A stretch of DNA of 64,000 nucleotides from Acidobacteriota bacterium (GCA_016700175.1 CP065003.1:4350001-4414000), one strand, 5' to 3'; positions 9,935 to 18,595 are shown, counted from the stretch's first letter. The notes: generated by a model from the sequence alone, not told the origin. Translations and numbers: made by a program.

Positions 9935-12900
9935 TTACTTCCAATTCCCGATCAGCACAAATGGCGACCAGAAATACGGGTGTGAATACGGAGCGTCGGG
10001 ATCGGCCGTGAATGCCGAGGCATCAGACTTCTTCGCTTTGTCCACTCCTCTTCCGTCCGCTGTCTGGTTCCCTCGGATCTCGCCCTTGATCATCTTCATC
10101 TGTGCCCTCTGCAGCGCCTCCGCCTTTGTCATCCCCGGGTTCTCGTTCCTCAAGCGGTAGAACTCCGCCATCAGGAGCCGCGTCGATTCGTCCTCCACCG
10201 ACCAAAGAGTCGCTAGTATCGCCTTAGCTCCCTTGCGCTGAGCGACGTATCCGAAGCCCTCGACCTCTTTTCCCGTAGAGTCCTTTCCCGTCACCGCCGT
10301 CTGGCAGGCCGAAAGGGTCAGCAACTCCACGCCGTTGAACCTAAACTCCGGGTTGTTCTTTATCTCGTCCACCGTCAGAACGTCACCGTCCCCGAGCAGT
10401 AGGAAGGATTTTGTCGAGTCACCCGCATTCAGGCTGAAGTGCGAGGCGATGTGGATGACCTTGAAGTTCTTCAGAAGAGCCTGCTTGAGCTCCTTCTCGT
10501 TGAACCCGGAGTTCAGGTAGCTCTCGCCCGGCAGCACGCCCTCTGGAGAGGAATCGCTCCTGACGATCGCCGCGAGCTCTTCGGGGACTGCGGGAAGCGG
10601 GTCGAAGGTGATGTCCCGCGCCCCTCCGGGATCGGTCACGGTCCTGCCCTCCGAGACGCCAAGTCCAAGAGCGCGCCAGTCCGAAGCCACCTCGTCTCCA
10701 AGACGCGTCCGGCTGGCAAGTGTGACCAGTACATTTCTGTACTTCTCCGCGAAATACTGCTCGCCGTCCCAAAGAGCTCCCATCGGAAGAAGCCTCAGGT
10801 TCCCGTCAAGCGACCAGAGGATGGTCCTCGCATCTGCTCCCTTCAGGTCCCTCTCGATCGGGGCGATGATGATGTCGTAGAGCTCTTTCCCCAAAGGCCT
10901 TGGATCAACCGAGGGATCGCGGACCGCTTCGCGGAAAGCGGATATCTTCCTGTTCAGATCCTCAGAACTGATCTCACTCTTCTGGTTTGTCTGGGTCTCG
11001 GGAGTGACGACGATCGACCGGAAACGGTCTTCGCCGGCTAGCGTGTATACGAACACAAGCCCCTTGCCCCAGGACTTCAGATCAGACTGGAGAGCAAGGT
11101 TCTCGCCTACGTCGCTTGTTGTATTGGGCTTCTTTGAAAACTCCTCGGCAAGCTGCCTGAGGAAGACCTGGAAGACGCGGCTCGCGTCTTCAATCCTGGC
11201 CGACAACTCTTTGTAACGCGCTTCCTGATCGGGGCTCAGGGTGACTCCCTTAGCAACAAGGTCCTGGAGCTTCCCGAACTCCCTTCCGAGCTCGGTGAGC
11301 TTTTCTGCAATCTCGTTGTATCGTTTCAGGGCTTCGGCTTCCCGAGGTGTGAGGTCGGCCCTTTGTGCGAGATCGGAAGCGTCCGAACGCTCCCGGCGAA
11401 GAAAATCGAAAACCTCCTCTTCCTTCAGCATCCTGAGGATCTGTTCCGCTTCGACCAGGCGTCCATCGGCGATCAGGAGGTCGGCGAGTTTCTTATAGGT
11501 ATCTTCGATTCCCTCGAGGTAGCTTTTTCGCAAGGAATCTTCCAGGCCCATTGCTGCTTTCCGAAGTTCCTGATACCGGTTGACCGACTGTTTCCCGAAG
11601 AAGATAGCGATCGGGCGGTTGCCAAACCGATTCCAGGACCACATCAGATTCCTGAGGGTCTTTGCCTCGCCTGCTCTGTCGCCAACGAGGCTTTGAGTAC
11701 GAAGCGACTGATGTAGAAACTCAAACGCCTTGTCATCATTGGCATATGCGTACACCAATCCAAGGTTGTTGAGGTTCCGGGCCTCAGATCGCCTGTCAAC
11801 AAGCTCTTTGTTTATCGGGAGTGATTCTTCGTAATAGCTCTTTGCAACCTCGTAGTTTCTCAGGTCCATATACAGTGAGCCCAGATTATTTAGCGCGGCG
11901 GACGCCCCCTGCTTGTAGCCGATTCTGATGCTTAACGACAAGGCACGCTGAAAGAGTTCAACGGACCGCTTTCGGTCGCCAAGATTGAATAACGCAAGGC
12001 CTATGTTGTTAAGCGACGCTATTTCGCCTTTGCTGTCCCCGTAAACCGCAAAGGTGCGCTGTGCCTCGAAGAAGTGACCTAGTGCAATCCTGTTCTCGCC
12101 CAATTCTGCGTACAACGCACCTATATGGTTAAGGGTGGACGCAGCGCCCAGCCGGTCTTCAGGAAGAATCAGCAGGGAGCTTCCGGAATTCTTGAAGAGA
12201 TCGGCAAGCGACTCCCTGTAGCTTTCCAGCGCTCGGGCTCGGTCACCTGAAGCCGAGTAGACAGCGCCGATGCTTTTTAGCACTGCAGACTCCAGCCGCA
12301 AATCACCAAGGTCCCTGGCGAACCCCAGCGCACTTTGCAGGGTTTCCATCGCCGAGTCGGAATCGCCACGAAATAGAAGGAGTGAGGCGATGTCAATTAG
12401 CGTAAACGTACGGTCCGACACGAGCCCGAGAGAGCTGTAGAGCGACTCAGCCTCCCGAAGCGAACCCAGTGACTCCTCCCACTTTCCAAGGCGGTCGTAA
12501 ACTACTGCATAGGTTTCAAGCACGCTTGCCCGTCTGAACTCATCCCCCAGTCCCGCGTAGATCTCCTGTGCAGTGTGGAGAAGGTTCAAAGCCTGTTCAA
12601 AATTCTCATTGCCCCCTCGTCGGATGAACTGCGAAGCCTTCAGCTCCAACCCAGCGGCACGACGCCTCGCATTTCCCTCCCCGTTAAGCTTTCGTGCGAC
12701 TTCGAAGCCGTAATCAACTACCTCTGAAGAGGAAATCTCCCGTCCGCATTTCTTGATCTCTGTTAGTCGTAGTTTGACGGCGGCGGCCTCCGCCAAAGGC
12801 CTGAGTTGTGGGTGTCCGGAGATTGCCTTTGCAGTTGTCACCCTTCCCCCCTGATCAACGTTGATCAGAACCGAGACAGTGCCGCCAATTCCGGATGCGG

Positions 12901-13939
12901 CAAGTTCCTTTCGTTTGTCAGGTTGCCGCATCTTGATAATGCGGCGCAGTTGAAATCCGAAGGTTTGGTTCTCGGAACTCCCCTGGCAGATGTTGGCCGA
13001 CCTTCCGATACCGGTCAACGCTCCTGTAACGGCCGGCCCATGGTTATCAGCTGATGGCAGCGGAATGAGGTGTCCGATGAGACCGCCGATATTCGCCATG
13101 AATGCACTGAGATCTTTACGAGACCAACTGAAGAATGCACGCCCGCCCGATGCGCTCGCCAGACTCTCCATGTATTCAATGCCGACACTTGCCTGGCCGC
13201 TGGAGAATCGTAGGAGGCTGAAGGCTGAAGAGTTCCCGATAACAACCCGTCTTATGGTGTTTCCGAGAGTTCCGATGTTTTGATTCTCAAAAGATTCCTC
13301 GGCCCCGTTCTGATCCAAGCATTGGCAGTTTACGTGTACTGGAAATACGACAGCGCCGGATGCGCTGATGCGTTCCAAAGTACTCTCTGCCGTCGCGTTC
13401 TTAGACCTGCTGTCTGCGCCGTCCGTGAAAAGCACGATGGACCTGACTCCGCTGAAGGCTTTGGCCGTTTCTACAGCGAATACTAGTGATTCAAAGAGCG
13501 CTGTGAGGCCGGGACTCGTCCACAGACTTCTTGAGGACACGCTCTCTATGCAGGCATCGATTTTGATGCGGTCATCAGTCGGGTTACAAAGCAACCGCTG
13601 TCTTGTGGAGAATGCGATGACCGCTACAGCCGATTCGGGCGGGAGCGCCGCTACCAACTCCTTTGAGGCTTGCTGTTGTATCTCTATCTGTTCCTTGGTG
13701 GCACTGACATCTATCATCAATAGGACCAAATTTGAATCGATGGAACCCCGATAGGAGTTGGTTTGGGATTTCACTGCGCGATCCGAATGTAATGGCTTTG
13801 ACTTTGAGTCAGGCCGAACCGGATCGCGTTCCGAACGGGGGTCCATTGCAAGGTTCGCATGTGCGAGGAGCAGAGCAAGAACGCAGGCCAGGTGCACAGA
13901 CCAAAACACACCAAGCGATCGTTCTGCAAAACTACTCAT
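9935..13939 (-). CDS. VWA / TonB_C-like / TPR / CHAT protease fusion, probably exported
   Basis: 1,334 residues from the ATG that begins a signal-peptide-like leader; in-frame starts at 13969 (ATG) and 14011 (GTG) are possible. Order seen: a von Willebrand A-like domain (about 70-230) with a degenerate MIDAS (DVSAT, later FTDGAD); a TonB C-terminal-like segment (about 365-430) with the INVDQGGRV and ISGHP pattern; about ten TPR repeats (430-800); a coiled region; and a C-terminal CHAT domain with His1167 in ASHF and Cys1212 in LSACQTA, the expected CHAT dyad. TPR-CHAT proteins include the Csx29-type proteases, where the TPR part receives the activating signal. The gene follows the anti-sigma and sigma genes on the same strand, so all three may be one regulon. 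VWA and TonB-like modules on one CHAT protein are unusual. Confidence 0.85.
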   Translation of the reverse strand: MSSFAERSLGVFWSVHLACVLALLLAHANLAMDPRSERDPVRPDSKSKPLHSDRAVKSQTNSYRGSIDSNLVLLMIDVSATKEQIEIQQQASKELVAALPPESAVAVIAFSTRQRLLCNPTDDRIKIDACIESVSSRSLWTSPGLTALFESLVFAVETAKAFSGVRSIVLFTDGADSRSKNATAESTLERISASGAVVFPVHVNCQCLDQNGAEESFENQNIGTLGNTIRRVVIGNSSAFSLLRFSSGQASVGIEYMESLASASGGRAFFSWSRKDLSAFMANIGGLIGHLIPLPSADNHGPAVTGALTGIGRSANICQGSSENQTFGFQLRRIIKMRQPDKRKELAASGIGGTVSVLINVDQGGRVTTAKAISGHPQLRPLAEAAAVKLRLTEIKKCGREISSSEVVDYGFEVARKLNGEGNARRRAAGLELKASQFIRRGGNENFEQALNLLHTAQEIYAGLGDEFRRASVLETYAVVYDRLGKWEESLGSLREAESLYSSLGLVSDRTFTLIDIASLLLFRGDSDSAMETLQSALGFARDLGDLRLESAVLKSIGAVYSASGDRARALESYRESLADLFKNSGSSLLILPEDRLGAASTLNHIGALYAELGENRIALGHFFEAQRTFAVYGDSKGEIASLNNIGLALFNLGDRKRSVELFQRALSLSIRIGYKQGASAALNNLGSLYMDLRNYEVAKSYYEESLPINKELVDRRSEARNLNNLGLVYAYANDDKAFEFLHQSLRTQSLVGDRAGEAKTLRNLMWSWNRFGNRPIAIFFGKQSVNRYQELRKAAMGLEDSLRKSYLEGIEDTYKKLADLLIADGRLVEAEQILRMLKEEEVFDFLRRERSDASDLAQRADLTPREAEALKRYNEIAEKLTELGREFGKLQDLVAKGVTLSPDQEARYKELSARIEDASRVFQVFLRQLAEEFSKKPNTTSDVGENLALQSDLKSWGKGLVFVYTLAGEDRFRSIVVTPETQTNQKSEISSEDLNRKISAFREAVRDPSVDPRPLGKELYDIIIAPIERDLKGADARTILWSLDGNLRLLPMGALWDGEQYFAEKYRNVLVTLASRTRLGDEVASDWRALGLGVSEGRTVTDPGGARDITFDPLPAVPEELAAIVRSDSSPEGVLPGESYLNSGFNEKELKQALLKNFKVIHIASHFSLNAGDSTKSFLLLGDGDVLTVDEIKNNPEFRFNGVELLTLSACQTAVTGKDSTGKEVEGFGYVAQRKGAKAILATLWSVEDESTRLLMAEFYRLRNENPGMTKAEALQRAQMKMIKGEIRGNQTADGRGVDKAKKSDASAFTADPDAPYSHPYFWSPFVLIGNWK

Positions 13940-14019
13940 GAATTTGTTCTCTTCTGCTTCTCCGCACATTGATTCACCCGTAAAAGCGCGGATCGCTTCC
14001 GGATTTGGCACCTTGGGAA

Positions 14020-15060
14020 CTACGGCTCAACCAAAAACATATATGTTGCGGTTGCACCCTCGTCTGAGGTCAGACGAAGCACGTTGTCTCCGTCTCTCTT
14101 CAAGTCCTGAACTGGCAGCGATACAACTACGAACCTCGAACCCGACTTTGTCACCGACGCTCTTGCATCAGTGGTCACAGACCTTCCCTTAAATGTCACC
14201 GTGAATCGGTTTCCGGTGAAGGTCTCCGGGATCTGGAGCGTGACCGAGAGTCTCTCAACGCCCGCCGGAAGATCTACCGTCTTCGCACTGCCTCCGGGTC
14301 CGCGGGTTCCGGTGAACGGGGAGAGGATCAATGTCGCGATCCGGGCCTGTGGAACCTGTTCCCGGTTCATCTCCCGGTTCTGGATCCGGTTCATCTCTCG
14401 TTCCAGCGTAAGCCGTTCCGACCGCTCCTTCGCCAGCTGTTCCTCAAGGATCTCCGATTGTCCCTGGTTCTGTTCAAGCCTGGTTCCGAGGTCTTTTTCC
14501 CGGCTCTCGACATTCGCCAGCTGTCTCTCAAGCTCCCGGATGCGCTCCGCGTCTGAATTGGAATTCGATTGCTGTTCCGATCTAATCCTCGCGAGATCGT
14601 TGGCCAATCTGATCCTGTCATACAAGAGGAAAGCGGCGAATCCGGCCAGCACGATGAGAAGCGCTGCTGTGACCATCGCCGGAGCGCCGAACGAGGAGAG
14701 GCCAATCCTCGCCATCATTCGCCCGAACCAGCTTTCCGTGGGGTCTGCCTCTGCAGGCACGGCAGCCCGCATCTTCGTTTCCAGCAAACGTGCTCTAAGA
14801 GCCTTTGCGCTTTTCAACTTCTCGGCGAATCCCGGATTCTGGGCGGCTCTTTTTTCCACCTTTCTCCGGGTGACCTCATCCAGCTCTCCGCGGAGATACG
14901 AGTCTGCCAGCTCGTTTTCGAGGTCCAGCAATTCATAGAAGAGCTCGGTGTCCTCGAACATCTTCGATTCCATTGCCTCTGTCGTTTCTACGTCCATGTC
15001 ACCGAGGAGGTGATCGAGAAGCTTCTGGCGATCGACCGTATCTGAGTTTTGATTAGTCAT
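14020..15060 (-). CDS. Anti-sigma-factor-like single-pass membrane protein
   Basis: 346 residues. The N-terminal 100 residues are acidic and helical (LLDHLLGDMD, then LDLENELADSYLRGEL), the layout of anti-sigma domains without the HxxxCxxC zinc motif. One membrane segment spans about 125-147. A long coiled coil follows (148-232), then a beta-rich C-terminal domain (about 235-346). The topology puts the helical part in the cytoplasm with the sigma factor and the coil outside. It lies 51 bases after the small sigma gene and just before the VWA-CHAT gene, on the same strand, which supports an anti-sigma role. The assignment rests on context and topology more than on a motif. Confidence 0.6.
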   Translation of the reverse strand: MTNQNSDTVDRQKLLDHLLGDMDVETTEAMESKMFEDTELFYELLDLENELADSYLRGELDEVTRRKVEKRAAQNPGFAEKLKSAKALRARLLETKMRAAVPAEADPTESWFGRMMARIGLSSFGAPAMVTAALLIVLAGFAAFLLYDRIRLANDLARIRSEQQSNSNSDAERIRELERQLANVESREKDLGTRLEQNQGQSEILEEQLAKERSERLTLEREMNRIQNREMNREQVPQARIATLILSPFTGTRGPGGSAKTVDLPAGVERLSVTLQIPETFTGNRFTVTFKGRSVTTDARASVTKSGSRFVVVSLPVQDLKRDGDNVLRLTSDEGATATYMFLVEP

Positions 15061-15110
15061 CTAGACTTCCGTCACCATTCCACATGTGAGTGACGTTCCG
15101 GTGTTTTTGG

Positions 15111-15692
15111 TTACAGGCTCCGCGATCTTTTCTCTACGCACGCTCGGATACACGTCTCCAGACGGGCTCGTATCCGACAAGCCCGCACCTTCAAGGTATT
15201 GACGGCAATGCCGAGTTCATCGGCGAGCCGTTTCCTTTTTTCCTTGATCTTCTCCCCGGGATCGGGGTCGTAGTAGCCTGTAACGAGGTTCACGTCTGCG
15301 TCGTCCGAAGCTGATCCGGAGAGACAGCTTCTGAGGCACGCAAGCCTTACATCCTCTTCCTCCGGCTCTTCCGGCAGAACTTCGATCTCAGGCATTTCGT
15401 CGCCGACGGGATCTTCTTTGGCTGACCGGACATGCTCGAGCCAAACAAAGCGGGCGACGCCGTAGATATAGGCGTTGACGTTCTCTACTTCCACGCCCTC
15501 GCCGACTTTCAGGGCGATCCTGTCAAGGGTTTCGTCGGTGAGGTCGTCCGCTCTGTACGTTTCGCATCCTTTCCACGCAAAGAACTTGGTCAGCTTCAGA
15601 CGCAGTTCCTCGTAACGCTCGGCCGCCGAATCGGGGTTCGTATCGAGCCGGGATAGGAATTTGTCGAATCCTGCTGAATCAAGTCCCGCCAT
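15111..15692 (-). CDS. Small sigma-70-like factor (ECF type)
   Basis: 193 residues from the ATG at 15692; the frame is open upstream to 15803 but that part looks non-coding, and the ribosome binding site is weak. A region-2-like helix (AYIYGVARFVWLEHVR, about 74-89) is followed by an acidic linker (98-114). The C-terminus carries a region-4 helix-turn-helix (RKRLADELGIAVNTLKVRAC, about 153-172). This is the minimal sigma-2/sigma-4 plan of ECF sigma factors. With the downstream anti-sigma-like gene it makes a usual sigma/anti-sigma pair, whose likely target includes the CHAT gene behind it. A second candidate target is the secreted protein transcribed in the opposite direction. Confidence 0.75.
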   Translation of the reverse strand: MAGLDSAGFDKFLSRLDTNPDSAAERYEELRLKLTKFFAWKGCETYRADDLTDETLDRIALKVGEGVEVENVNAYIYGVARFVWLEHVRSAKEDPVGDEMPEIEVLPEEPEEEDVRLACLRSCLSGSASDDADVNLVTGYYDPDPGEKIKEKRKRLADELGIAVNTLKVRACRIRARLETCIRACVEKRSRSL

Positions 15693-15937
15693 AACGGGCC
15701 AGGAAGTGTGAACCAAAATAGTGCCGGACGTGCGCCACCTCGAAAGAAGGTTCCGAGCGCACGACCCCATACGCCGAGGTATTACTAGCGGATTTACGCC
15801 CATTGATACTCCCGATGCCCCTTCGAGTCAAGGTTTTTTTCTTCTCGCCGCGAACGCCCTTGTAACGTTTATGCAGGATTTGCCATTTACAGCCGAAATC
15901 GCCAAGAGCGAAGAAAAACATTCGGAGGAGAAATACA

Positions 15938-16219
15938 ATGAAGATCTTTATAGTAAAGGCAGTTCTGGTCGCAGCAATCGTTAGTGGTGTTTCGGCAGAG
16001 GCTTTCTCAGCGGCAAGCAGGGTCAGTTCCTCGGTATCCAGATCGCAGCCGGCGTTACAAGCCGGACTTTTCGGGTCTTTCGACCTGTTCAAGTCTGTTC
16101 TCGATTATCTGATCGCACCGGCGATCGAACTGAAGCCCGTCGACGAAGGAAACGACGAGTGTCATCCAAAAGCAGTCAGAAACAAGGAAACCTGGATAAA
16201 GTGCGGTTACAAGTACTAG
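15938..16219 (+). CDS. Small secreted protein of unknown function
   Basis: 93 residues behind a very strong ribosome binding site (GGAGGAG, seven bases before ATG). The first 24-28 residues are a signal peptide ending around SAEAFSA. The mature part of about 65 residues has a hydrophobic middle (FGSFDLFKSVLDYLIAP) and a charged tail with two cysteines (DECHP and IKCGYKY) that could form a disulfide. No family is recognised. It is divergent from the sigma-factor gene across a 245-base gap and is followed by a clear terminator, so it is a monocistronic unit. Confidence 0.65.
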   Translation: MKIFIVKAVLVAAIVSGVSAEAFSAASRVSSSVSRSQPALQAGLFGSFDLFKSVLDYLIAPAIELKPVDEGNDECHPKAVRNKETWIKCGYKY

Positions 16220-16248
16220 GAAGAACTCCACAGAGAAATGAACCGATA

Positions 16249-16288
16249 CGCCCCGGGCAGTCAATCAGTCCGGGGCGATTCTCTTTCC
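16249..16288 (+). terminator. Rho-independent terminator of the small secreted protein
   Basis: CGCCCCGG and CCGGGGCG form an 8-base stem around a 13-base loop, followed by ATTCTCTTT. It starts 29 bases after the stop codon at 16219. Confidence 0.8.
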
Positions 16289-16424
16289 AGCCACAATGAG
16301 GTGCAGACAGGCACCTTTCGCATCTCCGCGCCGGATCCGAATTGTCTGCCGAGACTCGGGAGCCGGTCCGGTACTTGCGAGAGATATCCTCAAACGCCTC
16401 CATTTATGATTTGGGCGACGCAAA

Positions 16425-16467
16425 TCAAAAACGACCATGGATCATTGGGTGATGATCGATGGTCGTT
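16425..16467 (-). terminator. Terminator of tRNA-Phe
   Basis: Read on the minus strand, AACGACCAT pairs with ATGGTCGTT, with an inner GATCA/TGATC stem, and the hairpin is followed by TTTTTG. It begins five bases past the encoded CCA end of the tRNA. Confidence 0.8.
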
Positions 16468-16471
16468 GTTC

Positions 16472-16547
<76 letters not shown>

Positions 16548-16767
16548 TCTCAAACTCTAAGCCGCACCAGGCAAGCCTTCGTGCTTCCTGTAACGGCACG
16601 TTTGCCTCATCCGAAGCGGGCCTGTTTAGCGCCAAGCCGAGCTTGCCTGACTTCGAGGCAAGTCCGTAAGTTTACTGAAGCGAAAATGCTATGTCAAATC
16701 CGTTGACCCCTTAAAGGAAAAGATTAAGAAAATAAGAAATAATCAGCAAAAATGGGCCGATTAGGTG

Positions 16768-16795
16768 TTGACAATATCCGTGAGAGGTCTATAAT
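16768..16795 (+). promoter_or_regulatory. Consensus sigma-70 promoter
   Basis: TTGACA (16768-16773) and TATAAT (16790-16795) are both perfect consensus hexamers separated by 16 bases, predicting a start near 16802. Downstream is the lipoprotein gene at 16958, leaving a leader of about 155 bases. An exact match to both boxes is striking in a GC-rich chromosome. Confidence 0.75.
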
Positions 16796-16802
16796 TCGCA
16801 AA

Positions 16803-16831
16803 TAGTGACCGTTTGCCAATGTCGGTCACTA
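16803..16831 (+). promoter_or_regulatory. Palindrome at the predicted transcript start
   Basis: TAGTGACCG and CGGTCACTA are perfect 9-base arms around an 11-base spacer, beginning within a base or two of the predicted transcript start. It could be an operator for a dimeric repressor or a 5' stem-loop protecting the mRNA. The sequence does not match an operator I can name. Confidence 0.55.
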
Positions 16832-16957
16832 AACCTTCCGAAGCCCGTTTGATATAACCTGCCCGTGCCGGTTTGTTCACGGCCACTGTCCACCGGTGGT
16901 TCGTCGCTCAAGCCGGCACTGCTAATTTAAGGGCGGGAAATTCCGGAACCAAGTCTT

Positions 16958-17368
16958 ATGAAGCAATCATTGAAGTACGCGGCGCTTGTATCCGTCATCG
17001 CATTCGTCTCGGCCTGCGGAGGGGCGGGCTCGTCCGGGAACGGAGAAATGCCCGAGGGCATAAACACCCAGCCGGTCGAGACCGGATCGAACAGCACTCC
17101 CGGAATTCCTTCCGATGCGAACGTGCCGCCGAAAGGGATCACGCCGACTCCCGGCATCCCTGCGAATGTCAACGACGCGACGAACATCCGGAAAGGCACC
17201 ACGCCTACACCGGGAATCCCGGACGAGGAGACCATACGAAAACAGCTTGAGCGTAGAGACGCAGACGTGAATTCTGTGAACCGGCCCTCGAGGGTCGTGC
17301 CGAACTCGAACTCGAACACCAGGCCCGCAGATCCGCTGGGAAGACCCCGCAAGACCAACTCGAATTGA
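16958..17368 (+). CDS. Pro/Thr-rich small lipoprotein
   Basis: 136 residues. The leader has a lipobox-like FVSAC, with Cys20 the expected lipidation site. The mature chain is low in complexity: the motif TPTPGIP (or a close variant, such as NSTPGIP) recurs three times between about residues 46 and 90, and the C-terminus is rich in Asn, Arg and Pro. It looks like a disordered surface or periplasmic lipoprotein and no enzyme motif is present. It is preceded by a consensus promoter and a long leader and followed by a short terminator, so it is transcribed alone and probably strongly. Confidence 0.75.
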   Translation: MKQSLKYAALVSVIAFVSACGGAGSSGNGEMPEGINTQPVETGSNSTPGIPSDANVPPKGITPTPGIPANVNDATNIRKGTTPTPGIPDEETIRKQLERRDADVNSVNRPSRVVPNSNSNTRPADPLGRPRKTNSN

Positions 17369-17372
17369 GAGC

Positions 17373-17391
17373 AGGTCCTTTGGGGCCTTTT
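17373..17391 (+). terminator. Short terminator after the lipoprotein gene
   Basis: AGGTCC and GGGCCT form a 6-base stem (one G-T pair) with a TTTG loop, followed by TTTTA, four bases after the stop codon. The stem is short, so efficiency is uncertain. The convergent recA gene ends at 17423. Confidence 0.5.
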
Positions 17392-17422
17392 ACCTCTATT
17401 TTCTTAGAGCCGTCGGCGTTCG

Positions 17423-18490
17423 TTATCCCGCAGCGCCCTCGGCTTTTTCTTCTTCTTCCGTTTCCGAAGCCTCAGCCTTTACAAACCCGAGTTTAACTTT
17501 CACGTCGTTCTCGATCCTCTCGAAGACCGCCTCGTCGTCCTTCAGGAGCTGGCGGACCTTCTCGCGGCCCTGCCCTAGCCTCTCCTCGCCGTACGAGAAC
17601 CAGGCGCCGCTCTTCTGCACGATCCCGTTGTCGACCGCGAGGTCGAGCAGGTCGCCCTCGCGCGAGATGCCTTCGCCGTACATGATGTCGAACTCGCATT
17701 CGTGGAAGGGCGGAGCGACCTTGTTCTTCTTGACCTTCACGCGGGTGCGGTTGCCGACCATCTGGTCGCCTTCCTTGATCGAGCCGATCCTCCGGATGTC
17801 GAGCCGCACGCTTGCGTAGAACTTCAGAGCCTTTCCGCCCGTGGTCGTCTCCGGCGAGCCGAAGAAGACGCCGATCTTCTGGCGGAGCTGATTGATGAAT
17901 ATAAAGCAGGTCTTCGAGTTCGAGACGATCGCGGTAAGTTTCCTGAGCGCCTGCGACATCAATCGAGCCTGCAGGCCCATGTGCGAATCGCCCATCTCGC
18001 CGTCCAGTTCGGCGCGCGGCACCAGCGCCGCAACCGAGTCCACTACGATCACGTCAACACTGTTCGAACGCGCAAGGGTTTCTGCAATCTCTAGCGCCTG
18101 CTCGCCGGAATCGGGCTGGGAGATGAGCATGTCGTCCACGTTCACGCCGAGTTTGCCGGCATAGACGGGATCGAGCGCGTGCTCGGCGTCGATGTACGCC
18201 GCGATTCCGCCCTTCGCCTGCGCTTCCGCGACGACCTGAAGGGCGAGCGTGGTCTTTCCGGAGCTTTCGGGACCGAACACTTCTATTATTCGCCCGCGAG
18301 GGAAGCCCCCGACGCCGATCGCGGCGTCCAGGCTGAGGCACCTTGTCGAGATGGCGCCCACGTCTTCGGCCGGTCTTTCGCCGAGACGCATTATCGCGCC
18401 CTTGCCGAACTTCTTTTCGATCTGAGACAAGGCCGCGTCGATGGCCTTTCCTTTATCAATACTCATTGTTACCGTCCCCGTTGTTGTCAT
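17423..18490 (-). CDS. recA: Recombinase RecA
   Basis: 355 residues, a normal RecA length. The Walker A motif GPESSGKT spans 73-80, followed by the family segments YIDAEHALD, VIVVDSVAALVPRAE, the L2 region with FINQLRQKIG and GGKALKFYAS, and the acidic Glu-rich C-terminal tail that tunes DNA binding. RecA forms filaments on single-stranded DNA for recombination and for SOS co-protease activity. The ATG at 18490 has GGAG and GAGG upstream; an in-frame ATG at 18466 is an alternative. A long inverted repeat 70-105 bases upstream may be the SOS operator. No recX follows. Confidence 0.98.
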   Translation of the reverse strand: MTTTGTVTMSIDKGKAIDAALSQIEKKFGKGAIMRLGERPAEDVGAISTRCLSLDAAIGVGGFPRGRIIEVFGPESSGKTTLALQVVAEAQAKGGIAAYIDAEHALDPVYAGKLGVNVDDMLISQPDSGEQALEIAETLARSNSVDVIVVDSVAALVPRAELDGEMGDSHMGLQARLMSQALRKLTAIVSNSKTCFIFINQLRQKIGVFFGSPETTTGGKALKFYASVRLDIRRIGSIKEGDQMVGNRTRVKVKKNKVAPPFHECEFDIMYGEGISREGDLLDLAVDNGIVQKSGAWFSYGEERLGQGREKVRQLLKDDEAVFERIENDVKVKLGFVKAEASETEEEEKAEGAAG

Positions 18491-18559
18491 TGGTCCTACG
18501 CTCCTCTCCTGAAGAAATTTGTGGCAATTTCGTGAGGTCGGAGGAAGTGTAGCAGATGT

Positions 18560-18595
18560 GTTTCACAGATGCAACAAGAAGTTGTTATGTGAAAC
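18560..18595 (-). promoter_or_regulatory. Inverted repeat upstream of recA (candidate SOS operator)
   Basis: GTTTCACA and TGTGAAAC are perfect 8-base arms 20 bases apart. Inside them AACAA and TTGTT form a second palindrome around GAAG. The element lies 70-105 bases before the recA start, where a LexA-type operator would be expected. It is not the E. coli or Bacillus LexA box, so the assignment is by position only. Confidence 0.4.

Noticed and set aside
10439..11041. Plus-strand frame inside the CHAT domain
   Set aside because: It lies opposite the conserved CHAT coding sequence, with no start signal.
18560..18595. Standard LexA box before recA
   Set aside because: Neither the CTGT-N8-ACAG nor the GAAC-N4-GTTC pattern is present. 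It is kept only as a candidate by position.
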